Source: Podocnemis expansa (taxonomy: Eukaryota; Chordata; Testudines; Podocnemididae). From it: 64,000 nt of DNA. The position numbers were made by a program, and so were the translations under genes. Under the pieces are notes generated by a model, which saw nothing but the letters and a program-made list of their open reading frames with translations, had not been told where the DNA came from and ran no database searches. Below, piece after piece: positions 23,269-34,366 of this stretch; the first letter of the stretch is position 1, and each line of letters opens with the position of its first letter. The stretch is from contig ML682038.1 in the NCBI GenBank assembly GCA_007922195.1, forward strand, positions 7,339,176 to 7,403,175. The letters are read 5' to 3'.

Positions 23269-23344
23269 GTGGGAGTGGTCCTGCCTCTGGCAGGGGGTTG
23301 GACTAGATGACCTATGAGGTCCCTTCCAACCCTATGATTCTATG

Positions 23345-23769
23345 AAAACATCTTTGTCATTTGGGGAAGGCCCACTATAGACCTATTTGCATCTCCCAAC
23401 AACAAACAATACCACACATTTTGCTCCTGAGCGGGGGTAGGACAAGGGCTTCCAAGGAGACTCATCCCTCCTGGACTGGAGCTCTTCTCTCCTCTATGCG
23501 TTCCCTCCCATACCCATGATTCCCAAGGTCCTCTGGAAAATCCATCATGACCGGGTAAAGGTTAGAATGACAGCCCCCACCTGGGCCCGTCAACCATGGT
23601 ATACTTACTTCACACGAATGTCAATGAAACCACCAGTTACTCTCCCCAACACTCCCACTCTCCTCTCCCGGAACAATGGGAGGACATTACACGATTGCAT
23701 CCAGAGACTACACTTGACAGCATGGTACCTGAATAGTCTGACGAATTACAGACTCAGTGCTCTGGCAAA
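23345..23769 (+). pseudogene. DIRS copy 1, region between RNase H and recombinase
   Basis: Resumes after CR1 with IFVIWGRPTIDLFASPNN, the block found in vertebrate DIRS elements after RNase H (NLFATIQNRK in copy 2). It is followed by LPYTHDSQGPLEN-type residues in a shifting frame and LRLHLTAWYLN near 23715. This part is sometimes assigned to a methyltransferase-like domain in DIRS elements; I cannot confirm that here. Confidence 0.65.
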
Positions 23770-24808
23770 GTAAAACATATTCTAATGAACAGCAGAAAAC
23801 CTGCAGCTAGGCAAACTTACCTGCAGAAGTGGTGTCACTTCTCCATCTGGTGCACGCAGAGATCTCTCAGTCCGCTGGAGACTCCTCTTCCCAACATCCT
23901 AGAGTACCTCGCCACCCTTAAGGAAACAAACATATCCGTCAATACCATTAAGGTTCACATTGCAGCCATTTCCACCTTCCATACTCCAGTCCAGGATTCT
24001 TCCATATTTACCCACCCCATAGTAAAAAAATTTGTCTGGGCTTCAAAATCTGTACCTGCACATTCGGCCCCTGGCGCAACCATGGGACCTGACAATGGTT
24101 CTTCGCACACTTATGAAGCCACCATACGAACCATTAGCAACCACCTCCCTTTTACATCTCTCAGTGAAAGTGGCATTGCTTGTGATGATCACCTCAGCCA
24201 GGCGGGTTGGGGAGCTAGCTGCCCTGATGTCACATCCCCCTTACACCATTTTCTTTAAGGACAAGGTTTCCCTACGTCCACACCCTAAATTCCTCCCTAA
24301 AATCACCTCCCCTTTTCTCTGAACCAGACGATACACTTGCCAATCTATTACCCCAAGCCACATACCACTCCACAACAAGCGGCTTTCCACACTTTAGATG
24401 TAAGATGAGCCCTAGCGTATTATCTACAATGAACAAAAGATTTTAGAAAGCCACCAAGACTCTGTTTCCACCACAGAGCACTCCATGGGGCTCCCAATAT
24501 CTAAGCAGAGACTCTCCAACTGGATATCATCCTGCATAACATCAGCCTATACACTCTCCGGCCTCAATCCACCCGAGATGGTTACGGCACACTCAACCAG
24601 ATCTCTAGCTGCATCCACTGCATTCCTGCGCAAAGTCCCTCTAATGATGATTTGTCAGGCCGCCACTTGGTCATCTGCTGATACTTTCATCAAACATTAT
24701 GCAGTAGATCAGCTCGCCAATCTTGACACTGCAGTCGGTCTAGCAGTCCTGGGAACATCAAAATCCTCACACTCCGAAGTTCCCACCACCTCTGCAGGAA
24801 ACTGCTAG
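23770..24808 (+). pseudogene. DIRS copy 1 tyrosine recombinase remnant
   Basis: N-terminal core-binding part: SRKPAARQTYLQKWCHFSIW, then TIKVHIAAISTFH (23785-24020). A frame change near 24030 leads to LMKPPYEPLATTSLLHLSVK and ITSARRVGELAALMSHPP, carrying the first catalytic Arg. A further break precedes ISKQRLSNWISSCITSAYTL. The catalytic HxxR is in TAHSTRSLAAST near 24580, the Trp in AATWSSADTFIKHY near 24660-24700, and the presumed nucleophile Tyr in that last motif. All R-H-R-W-Y positions are therefore recognisable, but at least two frame shifts or stops split the gene. Confidence 0.85.
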
Positions 24809-24815
24809 ATACTTA

Positions 24816-24945
24816 CCTACAGTGGAGCAGTTGGGGACACTGCTCGAAGAAGAAACAGAGGTTACTTGTATTGGTGCAGTAGCTGGAGTTCTTTGAGATG
24901 CGTGTCCCTGACATGCTTCGCTACCCTCCCTCCTCCCCTCTATTT
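24816..24945. repeat. DIRS copy 1 internal complementary region
   Basis: The stretch from ACCTACAGTGGAGCAGTTGG through GCTCGAAGAAGAA is the complement of the element's left end. It runs directly into TGGTGCAGTAGCTGGAGTTC through ACATGCT, the complement of the right end. This fused copy of both termini is the diagnostic structure of DIRS elements, used as a template to rebuild the ends in the circular intermediate. Confidence 0.85.
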
Positions 24946-24974
24946 TGGAGCATATCACTATGGTATCCGGTCTC

Positions 24975-25200
24975 CGCGGTAGACGGCGAACAGAGGGATG
25001 GGAGGGGGAGGTGCACGCATCACTCTGGTGCGAAAATCCAACTCCCTCGCTTGTGCTGTGCTCCTCCCCCACAGCAGGGGTACTGCTGCCAAATCTCTGA
25101 TTCCAGTGCGGGGTGAGCCCAAACACCTACAGTGGAGCATGTCGGGGACACACATCTCAAAGAACTCCAGCTACTGCACCAAGGTGAGTAACCTCCATTT
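24975..25200 (+). repeat. DIRS copy 1 right inverted terminal repeat
   Basis: Complementary to the left repeat at 15687-15905, with the unique outer end ACACATCTCAAAGAACTCC and GCTACTGCACCAAGGTGAGT. That outer end is matched by the complementary region at 24816-24945. Confidence 0.82.
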
Positions 25201-28200
25201 GTTATTGAAACCCTATGTCAGATGTAGCCACTTACATGGCATTACACTGCAGCTCTCCTTCTGGAGCATTGGGTGCACTGGGACAGACCCTCATTTAGTG
25301 TAAATTGTCAAACTCTTTTGAAATTCAGTAGGGGATATGTGTGTCCCCCCCTTGTTAGGTAAACTAACCTTTTCACCTTTGTTCATTTTCTGTATGCAAT
25401 AATACAAATGTCTTTGAGCCAATCTTCTGCCATGTCAGGACCTTGGTTCTTACTTTCAGAGCTGTCAGTGGGTTAGGATTCATGTTCATAAGTGATCACT
25501 TCTCATTCCATGATACCCTAAAACAGTTGCCCTTCTCTGGAACAAAGCAGTTGGCAAAGCATGTGAGAATTGAAATCAAACTGTACTCTGAGAGATTTTA
25601 CCTGTGGAATAAGCTTTTCAGGGTCTAACCATTTTCAGGTAGTGTTGCAAAATCTTCCTTTTTGACAAAGCTTTCCTCATCTAACTTGGTAACTGGAAAG
25701 CAAGACAGACGGACCATTCTCTAGCAGGGAAGTGATAAGAGCAAATGACTTATTTGAAGTCCACTGAAAGCTTTACTATATACAGTCTTAATTAACTTGG
25801 GAAGCAAATGATGTGCACTGTAGAAAACCCTAAGATAACTAGGTTCATAAAGTTGGAAAGACTAAATTAGTGTAGAGTTTATTTCCTAGATGGCAGTAGT
25901 TTTCAGGGTAAAACCTTTGTGAAAAAGGAAAACAGAGGACCTTTCTGGTGAACAAGTAGTAATCTTACAAATTCTGCATCAGTACCAAATCTCTAATCAC
26001 TTCAAATGCGAGAACAAATTGCTGCTCAAAGGAGACTGTATACAGGTCACCATAATAATGATAATTAGTCTTTGCTGCATGTTGTGACATCACCTAAGTG
26101 GCCTCTTTCTTGCATGTTTTAAGTAGAAATGAATGTCAATAATGTTAACTATCAGTAATGTTCAGAAAAGATACCTATTCAGGTGAACCAGGGACAAGTT
26201 CTCACCTCTGCCAGAGCTGCTGTTTCAGGATCTCTGAAGACCCGGGTAGACATTATGGCAGTCACTTCACAATTTGGAAGGTTATTTTTGCCACCATAAA
26301 AGCAAGAGACTTTTTGTTGTCAAGAACACTCAGATTTAGTAGTGAAAGATGCATGATCACAGATAGTTGATTGCTTGCTTGTCAGCCCAAACTTGTCCAA
26401 CTCAGCTCCTGGGGAAAAACCCTTCTAATACAAATTGCTATTTGGAGTTTTTTTCTGACTTAGAACTGTGGATTACTGAGAGTTTGGAATGAAAGCAGCT
26501 AAAGATGATGTATTTCTGCCATTTTTTAGCTTTTGTGGGGAAAAGAGTTCTTTTGTAACTGTCCTAGGACAACTGTTGCCCTTTTGGTATTAACAACTTA
26601 TACTCTGGGGCTTGATTCTGTTACCCTTCATTATATTCAATAGTACTTTACTCTGCAAGACATCTCAATGTGATTATGGGTGACGGAATTGATCCCAAAG
26701 AATAAAAGCTGTGTGTTTATTACTTGATGACCTAAAAATATATTATGCGTTAATGAGGATGAGAGAGAAGAATATTGCTTCAGTTTATTCTTTGTCACAG
26801 GCTTTAGCATGTACGTTATTTCTATATACAATATAAAAATAACAGATATTTATAAAAATGCACTGTGATGTTACCCAGGGTACTGTATGGTCTGGACTGA
26901 AGGACAGGTGTGTGCCCTCTATTCGCCAATCTGTGATGCCCTTACACTTCTTTGTTGTCAGAGCAACCACTCCTGATCTGCTAAATTGTAGCATCTAACG
27001 TGTAAATAACTCTGAGCTGTGTTGTATGAGTGCTGTAGTCAACCACTCCTGAATTACATTGAAGGGTAAAGCAGCTGGCTGTCAGTCCCAGACTTTTTCT
27101 CTCAGAAATGCGTGTCTTGTACTTCCCAGTTCCAGAGGGGTAGCTGTGTTAGTCTAGTCCAGCAAAACAAGAAGGGAATTGGGTGGCAGACTAACAAATT
27201 TTCTCCCATGAAAGCTCATACAGTAAATAAATTTGTTGGTCTTTAGAAGTGCTGCCAGACTCTTGTTTTGTTTTGTTTTTGTATTGCCAAGTTGTCTGCT
27301 AGACAAGACAAGCACGTATCAAGTCCATTTCTTTAATAGAAAATGAAATACACAGATCTTATTATCCCATATGAAGTTCCTCAAGCAGTGCAATCTAAAC
27401 ACACTTGTTTAGAAGAAACAAGTTTATTAGCTCCAGAAAGATTGTTTTTTCAGAGATTGCAGGTAATGAGGCATTAAAGTCTGAATTGGTTGTGAAATAA
27501 ATATAAGCAAAATGCATCTAACACCTAACTTAACAAGGTAAGAAAAATCAAAGCAAAGATTTCTTTCACCACATACTTTAGCAGTCTTACTGGCTGGCAT
27601 CCTTTCAGCCAGGACCCCTCCCCAAGTTCATTGTTAATTTCTTTGGACTTAACATGTTGTGAATGCCATGAGTGTAGAGGTGAAGGGAGAGAGATTTTGG
27701 GATCTCTGTTCCACTTTCTCATAGCCCTTGTTTTCTTTGAAAATCACATACAAATGAGGTTCTGGAGACAACCAGTCTGTAGAGATGGAAATCTTCAGCA
27801 GTTTTGTTACCAAGGTGCAAATTTATTGCTTATGCCCAGCATGATGGTTCACTGGGTTTACCTCCCTGCCCATGAGGCATTAGTTTACTTTTATGCTTAT
27901 TTTTCTAAACTTAAAATATGTCTCAATGTTATAGAGTGGAATTTTATAACTTTACCACAGTGTTACCAGACATATTTTACTGGGATAATAATGATCAGCA
28001 ACTTACGAGTTTCAAATGATACCTCCCAAGACCTGTTTTGTACAGAATTTATCATAGTCTTGTAAAAGGGGTGAAGATGGGGTACAGGATCTCATGTGCA
28101 CATACCACATTGTCTTAAATTGTGAGCTGCTTGGGGCAGGGGACCTTTTGAATTGTAATATTTTTTCCAATGAGATTACATTTCTGATTGATAGGCCACA

Positions 28201-28230
28201 GTGCCTTTTGAGAAGGTATTGATTTAAGGT
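25201..28230 (+). other. Intronic sequence between DIRS copies 1 and 2
   Basis: About 3 kb of AT-rich intron. Apart from the Penelope-type repeat at 27131-27275 I recognise nothing. Open frames such as 27631-28065 show no family resemblance and no splice context. Confidence 0.5.
27131..27275. repeat. Foldback Penelope-type terminal repeat
   Basis: The left arm (GGGTAGCTGTGTTAGTCTAG ... GGTGGCAGACTAACAAATT) and right arm (AAATTTGTTGGTCTTTAGAA ... TGCCAGACTCTTGTTTTG) are complementary. The centre holds TCTCCCATGAAAGCTCATAC, the repeat's hammerhead-like part. The same repeat type occurs at 35883, 36388 and 58165. Assignment to Penelope elements is inference from its resemblance to common reptile repeats of that class. 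Confidence 0.6.
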
Positions 28231-28425
28231 ATTCTTCTTCGAGCAGTGTCTTCGACTGCTCAACCACAGTTGTCTCCGGCGCCATGCGCTGTAGATTGGA
28301 AACCTGCACAGCAGTACCCTGAAGGGAGGGGGGATGTGCGTGATGAGGAGCACTTGGTCGCTTCGCGCCACTGGTAACTCACATATGTGTCACCTGCTGC
28401 TCCTCAGTTCCCTCCTTTCTGCCGT
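28231..28425 (+). repeat. DIRS copy 2 left inverted terminal repeat
   Basis: Begins ATTCTTCTTCGAGCAGTGTC. It is complementary to the right repeat through blocks such as AGTACCCTGAAGGGAGGGGG, GATGAGGAGCACTTGGTC and TCCTCAGTTCCCTC. Confidence 0.83.
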
Positions 28426-28479
28426 TGGCTGTGGATGGATTCCTCACAGCTCCAGTCTGACCAGAATTAGTGCCCAGAA

Positions 28480-28508
28480 AATAAATAAATAAATAAACAA
28501 ACAAACAA
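28480..28508. repeat. Simple repeat (AAAT)n/(AAAC)n
   Basis: Four AAAT-type units followed by AAAC-type units in the leader of DIRS copy 2, just before the ORF1 start. Confidence 0.85.
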
Positions 28509-28579
28509 GACCACAACAAACAACAATTGGACAGACATAAATAAACTAAGAAAAAAAACAAGAAAAATAGAAAACAACA

Positions 28580-30770
28580 ATGCCAACACTGCCGGGGTTT
28601 AAACATTGCACCTCCTGCAGAGATGCGATGCCCGCTCCTGATGGCCGCAATGATTGTATCAAATGCCTAGGTGAGGGACACTTGCCTCACAAGTGCCCTC
28701 ACTGTAAAAGCCTTACATCAAGATCCAAGAGGGATAGGCAGCTGAAACTTAAGCTGCTTATGATGTAGGGCTCTCTCAAGCCGTCTTCAGAGCCCACTTG
28801 CTCCCAGCGTGCCTCAGCAAAGCCACAGAAGAGACACTCCTCAGAGCTGTCCCCTCAGGCTGCCAAAAAATCTAAAAGCAGCCACAGGGAAGATAATGCC
28901 CACGAAACTATAAGGTCCCTGGGCAATTGTACCCCTGTTAAGGGAAGCCGCCCTTCAAGCTCATCTAAAGAGCAGAGGCGAGAGAATTCAGCAGCTGCTT
29001 AGTCATCAGTGCTGCCAGCACTTTTGACAGCTGGAACACCTCAGCATGTAGCTGGAATGGCACCGGCAGTGGCAGGGGTTCTGACCCCTCCCCCCCTTTT
29101 TTCTAGCACTGCCATTCTCAGCACAGGCAACATCATCGGCACCAATCCCTACCTTCTTCCCAACAGGATCAGGGATTGCGCAGCCTTCTGCTCAGTCCTT
29201 GGTGCTGACAGAGAATGCAACTTAGGCATTTTTTCCTCCTGCCCCAATGAACTTTGCACAAGGGGCTCAACAGCACTCCGTTCTGACAGATCAGGCTCTG
29301 ACTCAAACCCTGCAACTCCCACCTGATACACTAGAGGGAGCTGAATCTCCACGAACCACTAAGAAACCGGAGCAGAAAAGCCATTACTGCATCCAAAGTG
29401 AGAATCTCTCTCACCTCCTCTCCAGTTGTCCCCTTATTGGAGATGGATTCATCACAGGAACTGATGAGATCCTTGTCATTCTCATCTTCAGAAAGTGTAT
29501 GCTCTGACATTACCAAGCCTGCAATCCAAGATCTACCTCCAATTCAGCAATCTTCTATACTAGCTCCACAGAACCCATATCTGGGATATACCTGGGCACA
29601 TACTCCTACGTATAGTGATGCCCCACTACCTATTCAGTGGATGCCTTGGGGAACCTGGCCTCACTATGGAGCAATGCAGCCAGTTCCCCCTGCTCCTCAA
29701 ATTATGGCTAATGTACAGACGATAGTTCCATCTACACAAAAACAGCATGACCATGCTGTATCAGAAATATGGAATGATACATTACCTGCTGAGACCTCTA
29801 AACAAACTAAGTCAGATGATAGTAAGCAATTTCAAGACTTGTTTAAGAGAGTGTTAGATGCAATGGAAATCTCACTGCAGGATACTTCAACTACTTCACA
29901 TAAGCTATACAGAATTCTTCAATCATCTGTGTCACAAAAGGTTGCTGTTCCTATGGATGAGGGTATTATGGAACCGGCCAGTTCCATCTGGCAAAGATGA
30001 GCTTCCGCAACTCCCACACTTAAGAAAGTTGGTAAGAAGTACCTCATTGCCCCAAAAGACAATGAATTCCTTTTTACTCACCCTCTGCCAAACTCTTTGG
30101 TTATAGAAGCAGCAAGTCAAAGATCTAAGCAAACCACTGGTAAATCAACCCCTGCAGATGAGGAGGACAAAAAACTCGATTTACTGGGCAGCAAAGTATA
30201 TACTTCCACCTCTCTAATATTGAGAATAACTAATTACACGGCAGTTCTTTCCAATTACGACCACAACAGTTGTACTAAGTTGTCAGAATTTATTGATTAT
30301 ATTCCACAAGACAAAAAAGAACAATTCAACTCATAAATCAAGGAAGATCAGTTATCAGAAAGGACATCCCTCCAAGCATACTTGGATATAGCTGATACGG
30401 CAGCAAGCGCCATGGGCACTGCAGTTGTCATGTGCAGATCATTGTGGCTGCATTCCACTGGTCTCCTGAAACAATTACAGACCACAATCGAGGACTTTCC
30501 TTTTGACAGAAAGAAACTGTTTGGAGAAAAAACAAATGACATCACGCACACTCTGAAAGATTCCAGAGCCACCCTCCGCACTCTTGGCATTTACACCTTA
30601 ACCCCATGGAGGGAAGACAGACAAATATCACCCTTATCCTGACAAGCACTCATTATAATCAGAATAAGAGATGTGATTATGCTCACTCCAGACCCCAGAA
30701 ATCAACACCGTCGTAGACAGTCCAACCAGTCATCTTCTAACAATCAAGCTACAAATCTGAAGCAATCATT
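28580..30770 (+). pseudogene. DIRS copy 2 ORF1 (gag-like) remnant with zinc motif
   Basis: The ATG at 28580 begins MPTLPGFKHCTSC. Two CxxC pairs (HCTSC, DCIKC), then GEGHLPHKC and PHC, form a Cys/His cluster that probably binds zinc, followed by a basic SRSKRDRQ tail and a stop at 28766-28768. Downstream in shifting frames are Ser/Pro-rich sequence, WMPWGTWPHYGA (29640-29675), IMEPASSIWQR with a stop at 29998-30000, EFLFTHPLPNSLVIEAASQ (30064-30120), LGSKVYTSTSLILRITNYTA and KKLFGEKTNDITHTLKDS (30511-30570). The order matches copy 1. At least four stops or frame shifts are present. Function is presumed nucleocapsid-like, from position. Confidence 0.78.
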
Positions 30771-30879
30771 TTGACTGCTTGGTCGAGGGGTAGTCTAGCC
30801 AGTCCATGATAAGACAGGAAGACATCTCGCTGCTCGCCCCCTACTTCAACTGCAGACTACTACCTTTTTTCTCCAATGG

Positions 30880-32690
30880 GAAAGCTATTACAATGGACAA
30901 ATGGGTTATCAACATCATTATCAATGGCTATACCATCCCATTCATATCAAAGTCTATTCCCCACCCACCTTCCCCATCCCTTTTCAGGGACCCCCTTCAC
31001 ATATAGCTCCTCACGCAGGAGATAGACAATCTCCTTTCTCTGGGAGCAATAGAATACGTCCCCAATCAGTACAGGGGAAAGGGGTTTTATTCTCGTTACT
31101 TCCTCATCACCAAGAAGACAGGAGGATGGAGGCCTATTTTAGATCTCAGGGCGCTGAACGCTTTCGTTTACACTCAAAAATTCAAAATGGTCACACTCTC
31201 AATGATTCTTCCTGCCCTTGATCAAGGAGATTGGTTGGCATCCCTCGACCTAATCCATCTGGCCCACCGGAAACTTCTGAGATTCACATGTCTGGGCAAC
31301 CATTATCAGTACACCGTGCTCCCCTTCGGTCTCTGCACGACACCAAGAGTCTTCTCCAAGATCATGTTGGTAGTGGCAGCTTACCTGAGGAAAAAAGGGA
31401 TCATAATCTTCCCGTACCTGGATGACTTCCTTATCAAGGCTCGATCTCCAGAAGAGGCTTGACACCATATACGAGTCACAGAAACCCTGTTCCTCCACCT
31501 TAGCCTAACTTTAAACTACGAAAAATCCTCAACTCCATCACAAGACATTCTCTTCATAGGAACAAGAATTCATACCCCCTCGGCCACTGCCTTTCTTTCA
31601 CAGGAAAGAGTCCAGGCTATAAAGGATCTCATTCACACAATACAGATTTCCCCCACGGTGATGGCACGCACATGTATGAAACTACTAGGTCACATGGCTG
31701 TCTCTACTTACCTGGTTCACAATGCCAGGCTCCATATGCGACTGCTCTAGCTCTGGTTCCTCAGAACCTTCAGTGCCAGGAGATATACTCTTTGCCATCT
31801 TCCCTCTGTCCCAAAGACAATAAAGGACTTTTTAAATTGGTGGTCAAGCCCCGACAATCTTCTCCAGGGCGTTCCTTTCATATCACAAAGACCCTCCTTG
31901 CACATTACAACAGATGCATCAAGACTAGGCTGGGGAGCCTGCCTGCACAGCAAAATGGTTCAGGGCAGATGGTCTATTCAAGAATCAACCCTTCACATAA
32001 ATCTCCTTGAGCTTCAAGCAGCGCGGAACGCATGCTGTCACTGTCTCCACTTACAAAGGGACAAGTGATAAAGATCCACACAGACAACGCAACCTGCATG
32101 TATTACGTCAACAAGCAGGGAGGAACACACTCTCCATCTCTATGCATAGAGGCCATGAAGGTTTTTAGAAGGTGCATTGCCAATCACATCCAGATTTCAA
32201 TAATATACTTACCAGGCAAAGACAACATGATGGCCAATTCCTTAAGCAGGTTCTTCCACCACAATCACAAGTGGGAATTGAAGGGCTTGATCCTTCAACA
32301 AATATTCACCTTGTGGGGATTCTCCACAATCAACCTGTTTGCTACAATACAGAACAGGAAATGAACCCACTTCAGCTGCAGAGCAGGGACAGACTCACAA
32401 TCCTTAGGGGATGCTTTCCTCATCAAATGGAACAAGCCACTACATTATGCTTTTCCCCTGATACCAGTGATTACCAAGACACTATCAAAAATACATCAGG
32501 ACAAGGCCAAAGTGATGTTAATAGCACCATTATGGCCAAGACAACCATGGAACTCCCTTCTACGAACCATGTCAGTAGCAACCCTGATTACTCTTCTCCA
32601 GACCACCTCTCTCATAACAAAAGCAGGATTTTGCACCATGACCTCAACAGATTACACCTAACAATGTAGCTTCTGGATGGTTCAACCAAG
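30880..32690 (+). pseudogene. DIRS copy 2 RT and RNase H remnant
   Basis: Blocks in order: TMDKWVINIIINGYTIPF, KKTGGWRPILDLRALN, FKMVTLSMILPALDQGDWLA, then SLDL joined directly to IHLAHRKLLRF. About nine residues after the motif A Asp (KDAYFHVPI in copy 5-like form) are deleted. VLPFGLCTTPRVFSK and FPYLDDFLIKA follow (YLDD at 31415-31426). RNase H residues are visible in TTDASRLGWGA (first Asp), NLLELQAARNA (Glu), IHTDNATCMYYVNKQGG (Asp) and LPGKDNMMANSLSR (last Asp). The block INLFATIQNRK and ITKTLSKIHQDKAKVMLIAP end the region. Stops occur near 31460 and 32362. Confidence 0.83.
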
Positions 32691-32699
32691 CAGAGTTGG

Positions 32700-33735
32700 T
32701 GTGCTCAGATCCAGTCAAATACATTCTCCTAGACAATAGAAAGCCAGCTACCAGATATACCTACCTTCAAAAATGGCACAGATTTTCCACCTGGTGTTCA
32801 CAGCGCAATGCTGATCCTGTAACATTGTTGATTCCAACTATCCTTGACTATCCTCTCCACCTAAAACCCACAAATGTTGATACTAGCACAATCACAGTTC
32901 ATTTGGTGGCAATATCCTGCTTCCATATAACTGTAGAAAATTCATCATTATTTGTGCACCCGATACTAAAAAGATTTATGTCAGGAATGCAAAACCTTTA
33001 CCCTTCCATATGACCTCCTATACCCCAGTGGGATTTGACCATGGTTCTTGAAGTACTAACTAACCCACCCTTTGAACCACTAGCAACATGTTCCCTATTA
33101 CACTTTTCTATGAAAGTGGTGTTCCTAGTGGCAGTCACATCCACCAGACGCGTTAGTGAGCTGGTGGCGCTCATGGCCCACCCACCGTTTACAGTATTTT
33201 TTAAAGATAAGGTGTTGAGACCACATCCGAAGTGGATATTGAAAACCTTACCACCTTTTCATCTTAACCAGACAATACACCTTCTGGTATTTTTCCCAAA
33301 ACCTCACTCCACTCCTCATCACACAGCTATGCATATGCTTGACATCAGATGAACTCTAGTCTTTTACTTAGACAGAACGAAACACTTCAGAAAATCTCCT
33401 AGACCTTTTGTTTCCTCAGTTAAGCGCTCCAAAGGAGACTCAGTGTCCAAACAAAGATTGTCAAACTGGATTTTGCCCTGCATTTAGATAGCATATCAGA
33501 CATCTGGATGACAGCCACCACCCACGCCCACTCCACTAGATCCACTGCTGCATCCAAAGCTTTTCCCCAAAATGTTCCCATGCTAGATGTTTGCAGAGCA
33601 GCGATGTGGTCCTCAGCGGACACCTTTGCCAAGCATTATGCTATTCAGCAATTAGGCACTAATAACACTTCAGTAGGCACTGCTGTCCTACAGTCTGCAC
33701 ACTTACCAAGCTCCGAAGTACCCACCTCCATATGA
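32700..33735 (+). pseudogene. DIRS copy 2 tyrosine recombinase remnant
   Basis: Starts with KYILLDNRKPATRYTYLQKW and TITVHLVAISCFH (core-binding part). Then come LTNPPFEPLATCSLLHFSMK and VTSTRRVSELVALMAHPP (first catalytic Arg, near 33140-33180), KQRLSNWILPCI, AHSTRSTAASKAF (HxxR, near 33525-33555) and AAMWSSADTFAKHYA (Trp and Tyr). The ending GTAVLQSAHLPSSEVPTS matches GLAVLGTSKSSHSEVPT of copy 1. All catalytic positions are readable, but frame changes near 33010, 33345 and 33500 break the gene. Confidence 0.85.
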
Positions 33736-33751
33736 TTGGAACGGCTTGGTA

Positions 33752-33870
33752 AACACCTATGGTGGAGCAGTCGGAGACACTGGTCGAAGAAGAAGTGAAT
33801 GTTACTCACCCTCATGCAGAAGCCAAGGTTCTTCATGATGCATGTCTCCAACATACTCCATGACCCGCCC
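33752..33870. repeat. DIRS copy 2 internal complementary region
   Basis: ACCTATGGTGGAGCAGTCGG through GGTCGAAGAAGAA complements the left end. It continues into TTACTCACCCTCATGCAGAA and CATGATGCATGTCTCCAACA, which complements the right end at 34060-34120. Confidence 0.84.
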
Positions 33871-33910
33871 TCCTCCCCACTTAGGAGCATGATTTCCTTT
33901 ATGACTCTGC

Positions 33911-34125
33911 AGTACAGAGGGAACTGAGGAGCGGGAGGGGGCGTGCATGTGAGTCACTAGTGATGAGAAGAGACCAAGTGCTCCTCATCACACGTCCCCC
34001 CTCCCTTCAGGGTACTGCTGTGAAGGTTTCTGATTTACGGCACCGAAGACACCTACGGTGGACCGTGTTGGAGACACGCATCTTGAAAAACCTCGGCTAC
34101 TGCACAAGGGTGAGTAATACTCACT
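33911..34125 (+). repeat. DIRS copy 2 right inverted terminal repeat
   Basis: Complementary to 28231-28425. The outer end GGCTACTGCACAAGGGTGAG is unique to the right side and is matched in the complementary region, as in copy 1 (GCTACTGCACCAAGGTGAG). Confidence 0.82.
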
Positions 34126-34366
34126 TATCTGTAGAAGTGTGCTTTGCCAATTATGAAAAACAATTTTGACTCATTACATTAATTTGAGTACAGTCTACCA
34201 ACTTCATCTCTTGCTAATCCTGAATGGATATTACATTTCTCAATAACATTAATCTGAACAACAACAGATGTTCCCTTTGCCAGAGCAGCTTAGATTGGCA
34301 GACAAGTAGCTGAACTATGGGTACCACTGTGGAAAATAGTTTTACTGTTAATATTTTTTAGGGTCT

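Larger units (their letters stand above)
19650..23344 (+). mobile_element. CR1 LINE retrotransposon, nearly complete, inserted in DIRS copy 1
   Basis: A 3.7 kb CR1 element truncated within ORF1 at its 5' end, followed by a complete-length ORF2 with two lesions and the typical CR1 3' end. The latter reads GGACTAGATGACCTATGAGG, then CCTTCCAACCCTATGATTC, and ends in TATGATTCTATGA. The host reading frame resumes across it: ..DILQN before, IFVIWGRPTIDLFAS after. It is therefore younger than the DIRS copy. The junction falls in an AAAA run, so exact ends are ambiguous by a few bases; CR1 normally leaves no clear duplication. Confidence 0.93.
15687..25200 (+). mobile_element. DIRS-like tyrosine-recombinase retrotransposon, copy 1 (interrupted by CR1)
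   Basis: A full-layout DIRS element: left inverted repeat (15687-15905), ORF1 remnant, RT/RNase H, tyrosine recombinase, internal complementary region (24816-24945) and right inverted repeat (about 24975-25200). Without the nested CR1 (19650-23344) it is about 5.8 kb, the usual size for the group. DIRS elements integrate through a circular intermediate with a tyrosine recombinase instead of a DDE integrase and make no target duplication; none was sought or seen. Multiple stops and frame shifts make it inactive. Ends are placed by comparing the terminal repeats with the complementary region. Confidence 0.88.
28231..34125 (+). mobile_element. DIRS-like tyrosine-recombinase retrotransposon, copy 2
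   Basis: A 5.9 kb DIRS element with left inverted repeat 28231-28425, ORF1, RT/RNase H, recombinase, internal complementary region 33752-33870 and right inverted repeat about 33911-34125. It is related to but clearly diverged from copy 1, with different terminal sequences apart from the TTCTTCTTCGAGCA start. Copy 2 has no large insertion. Several stops and frame shifts and a deletion at RT motif A show that it is inactive. Confidence 0.88.
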
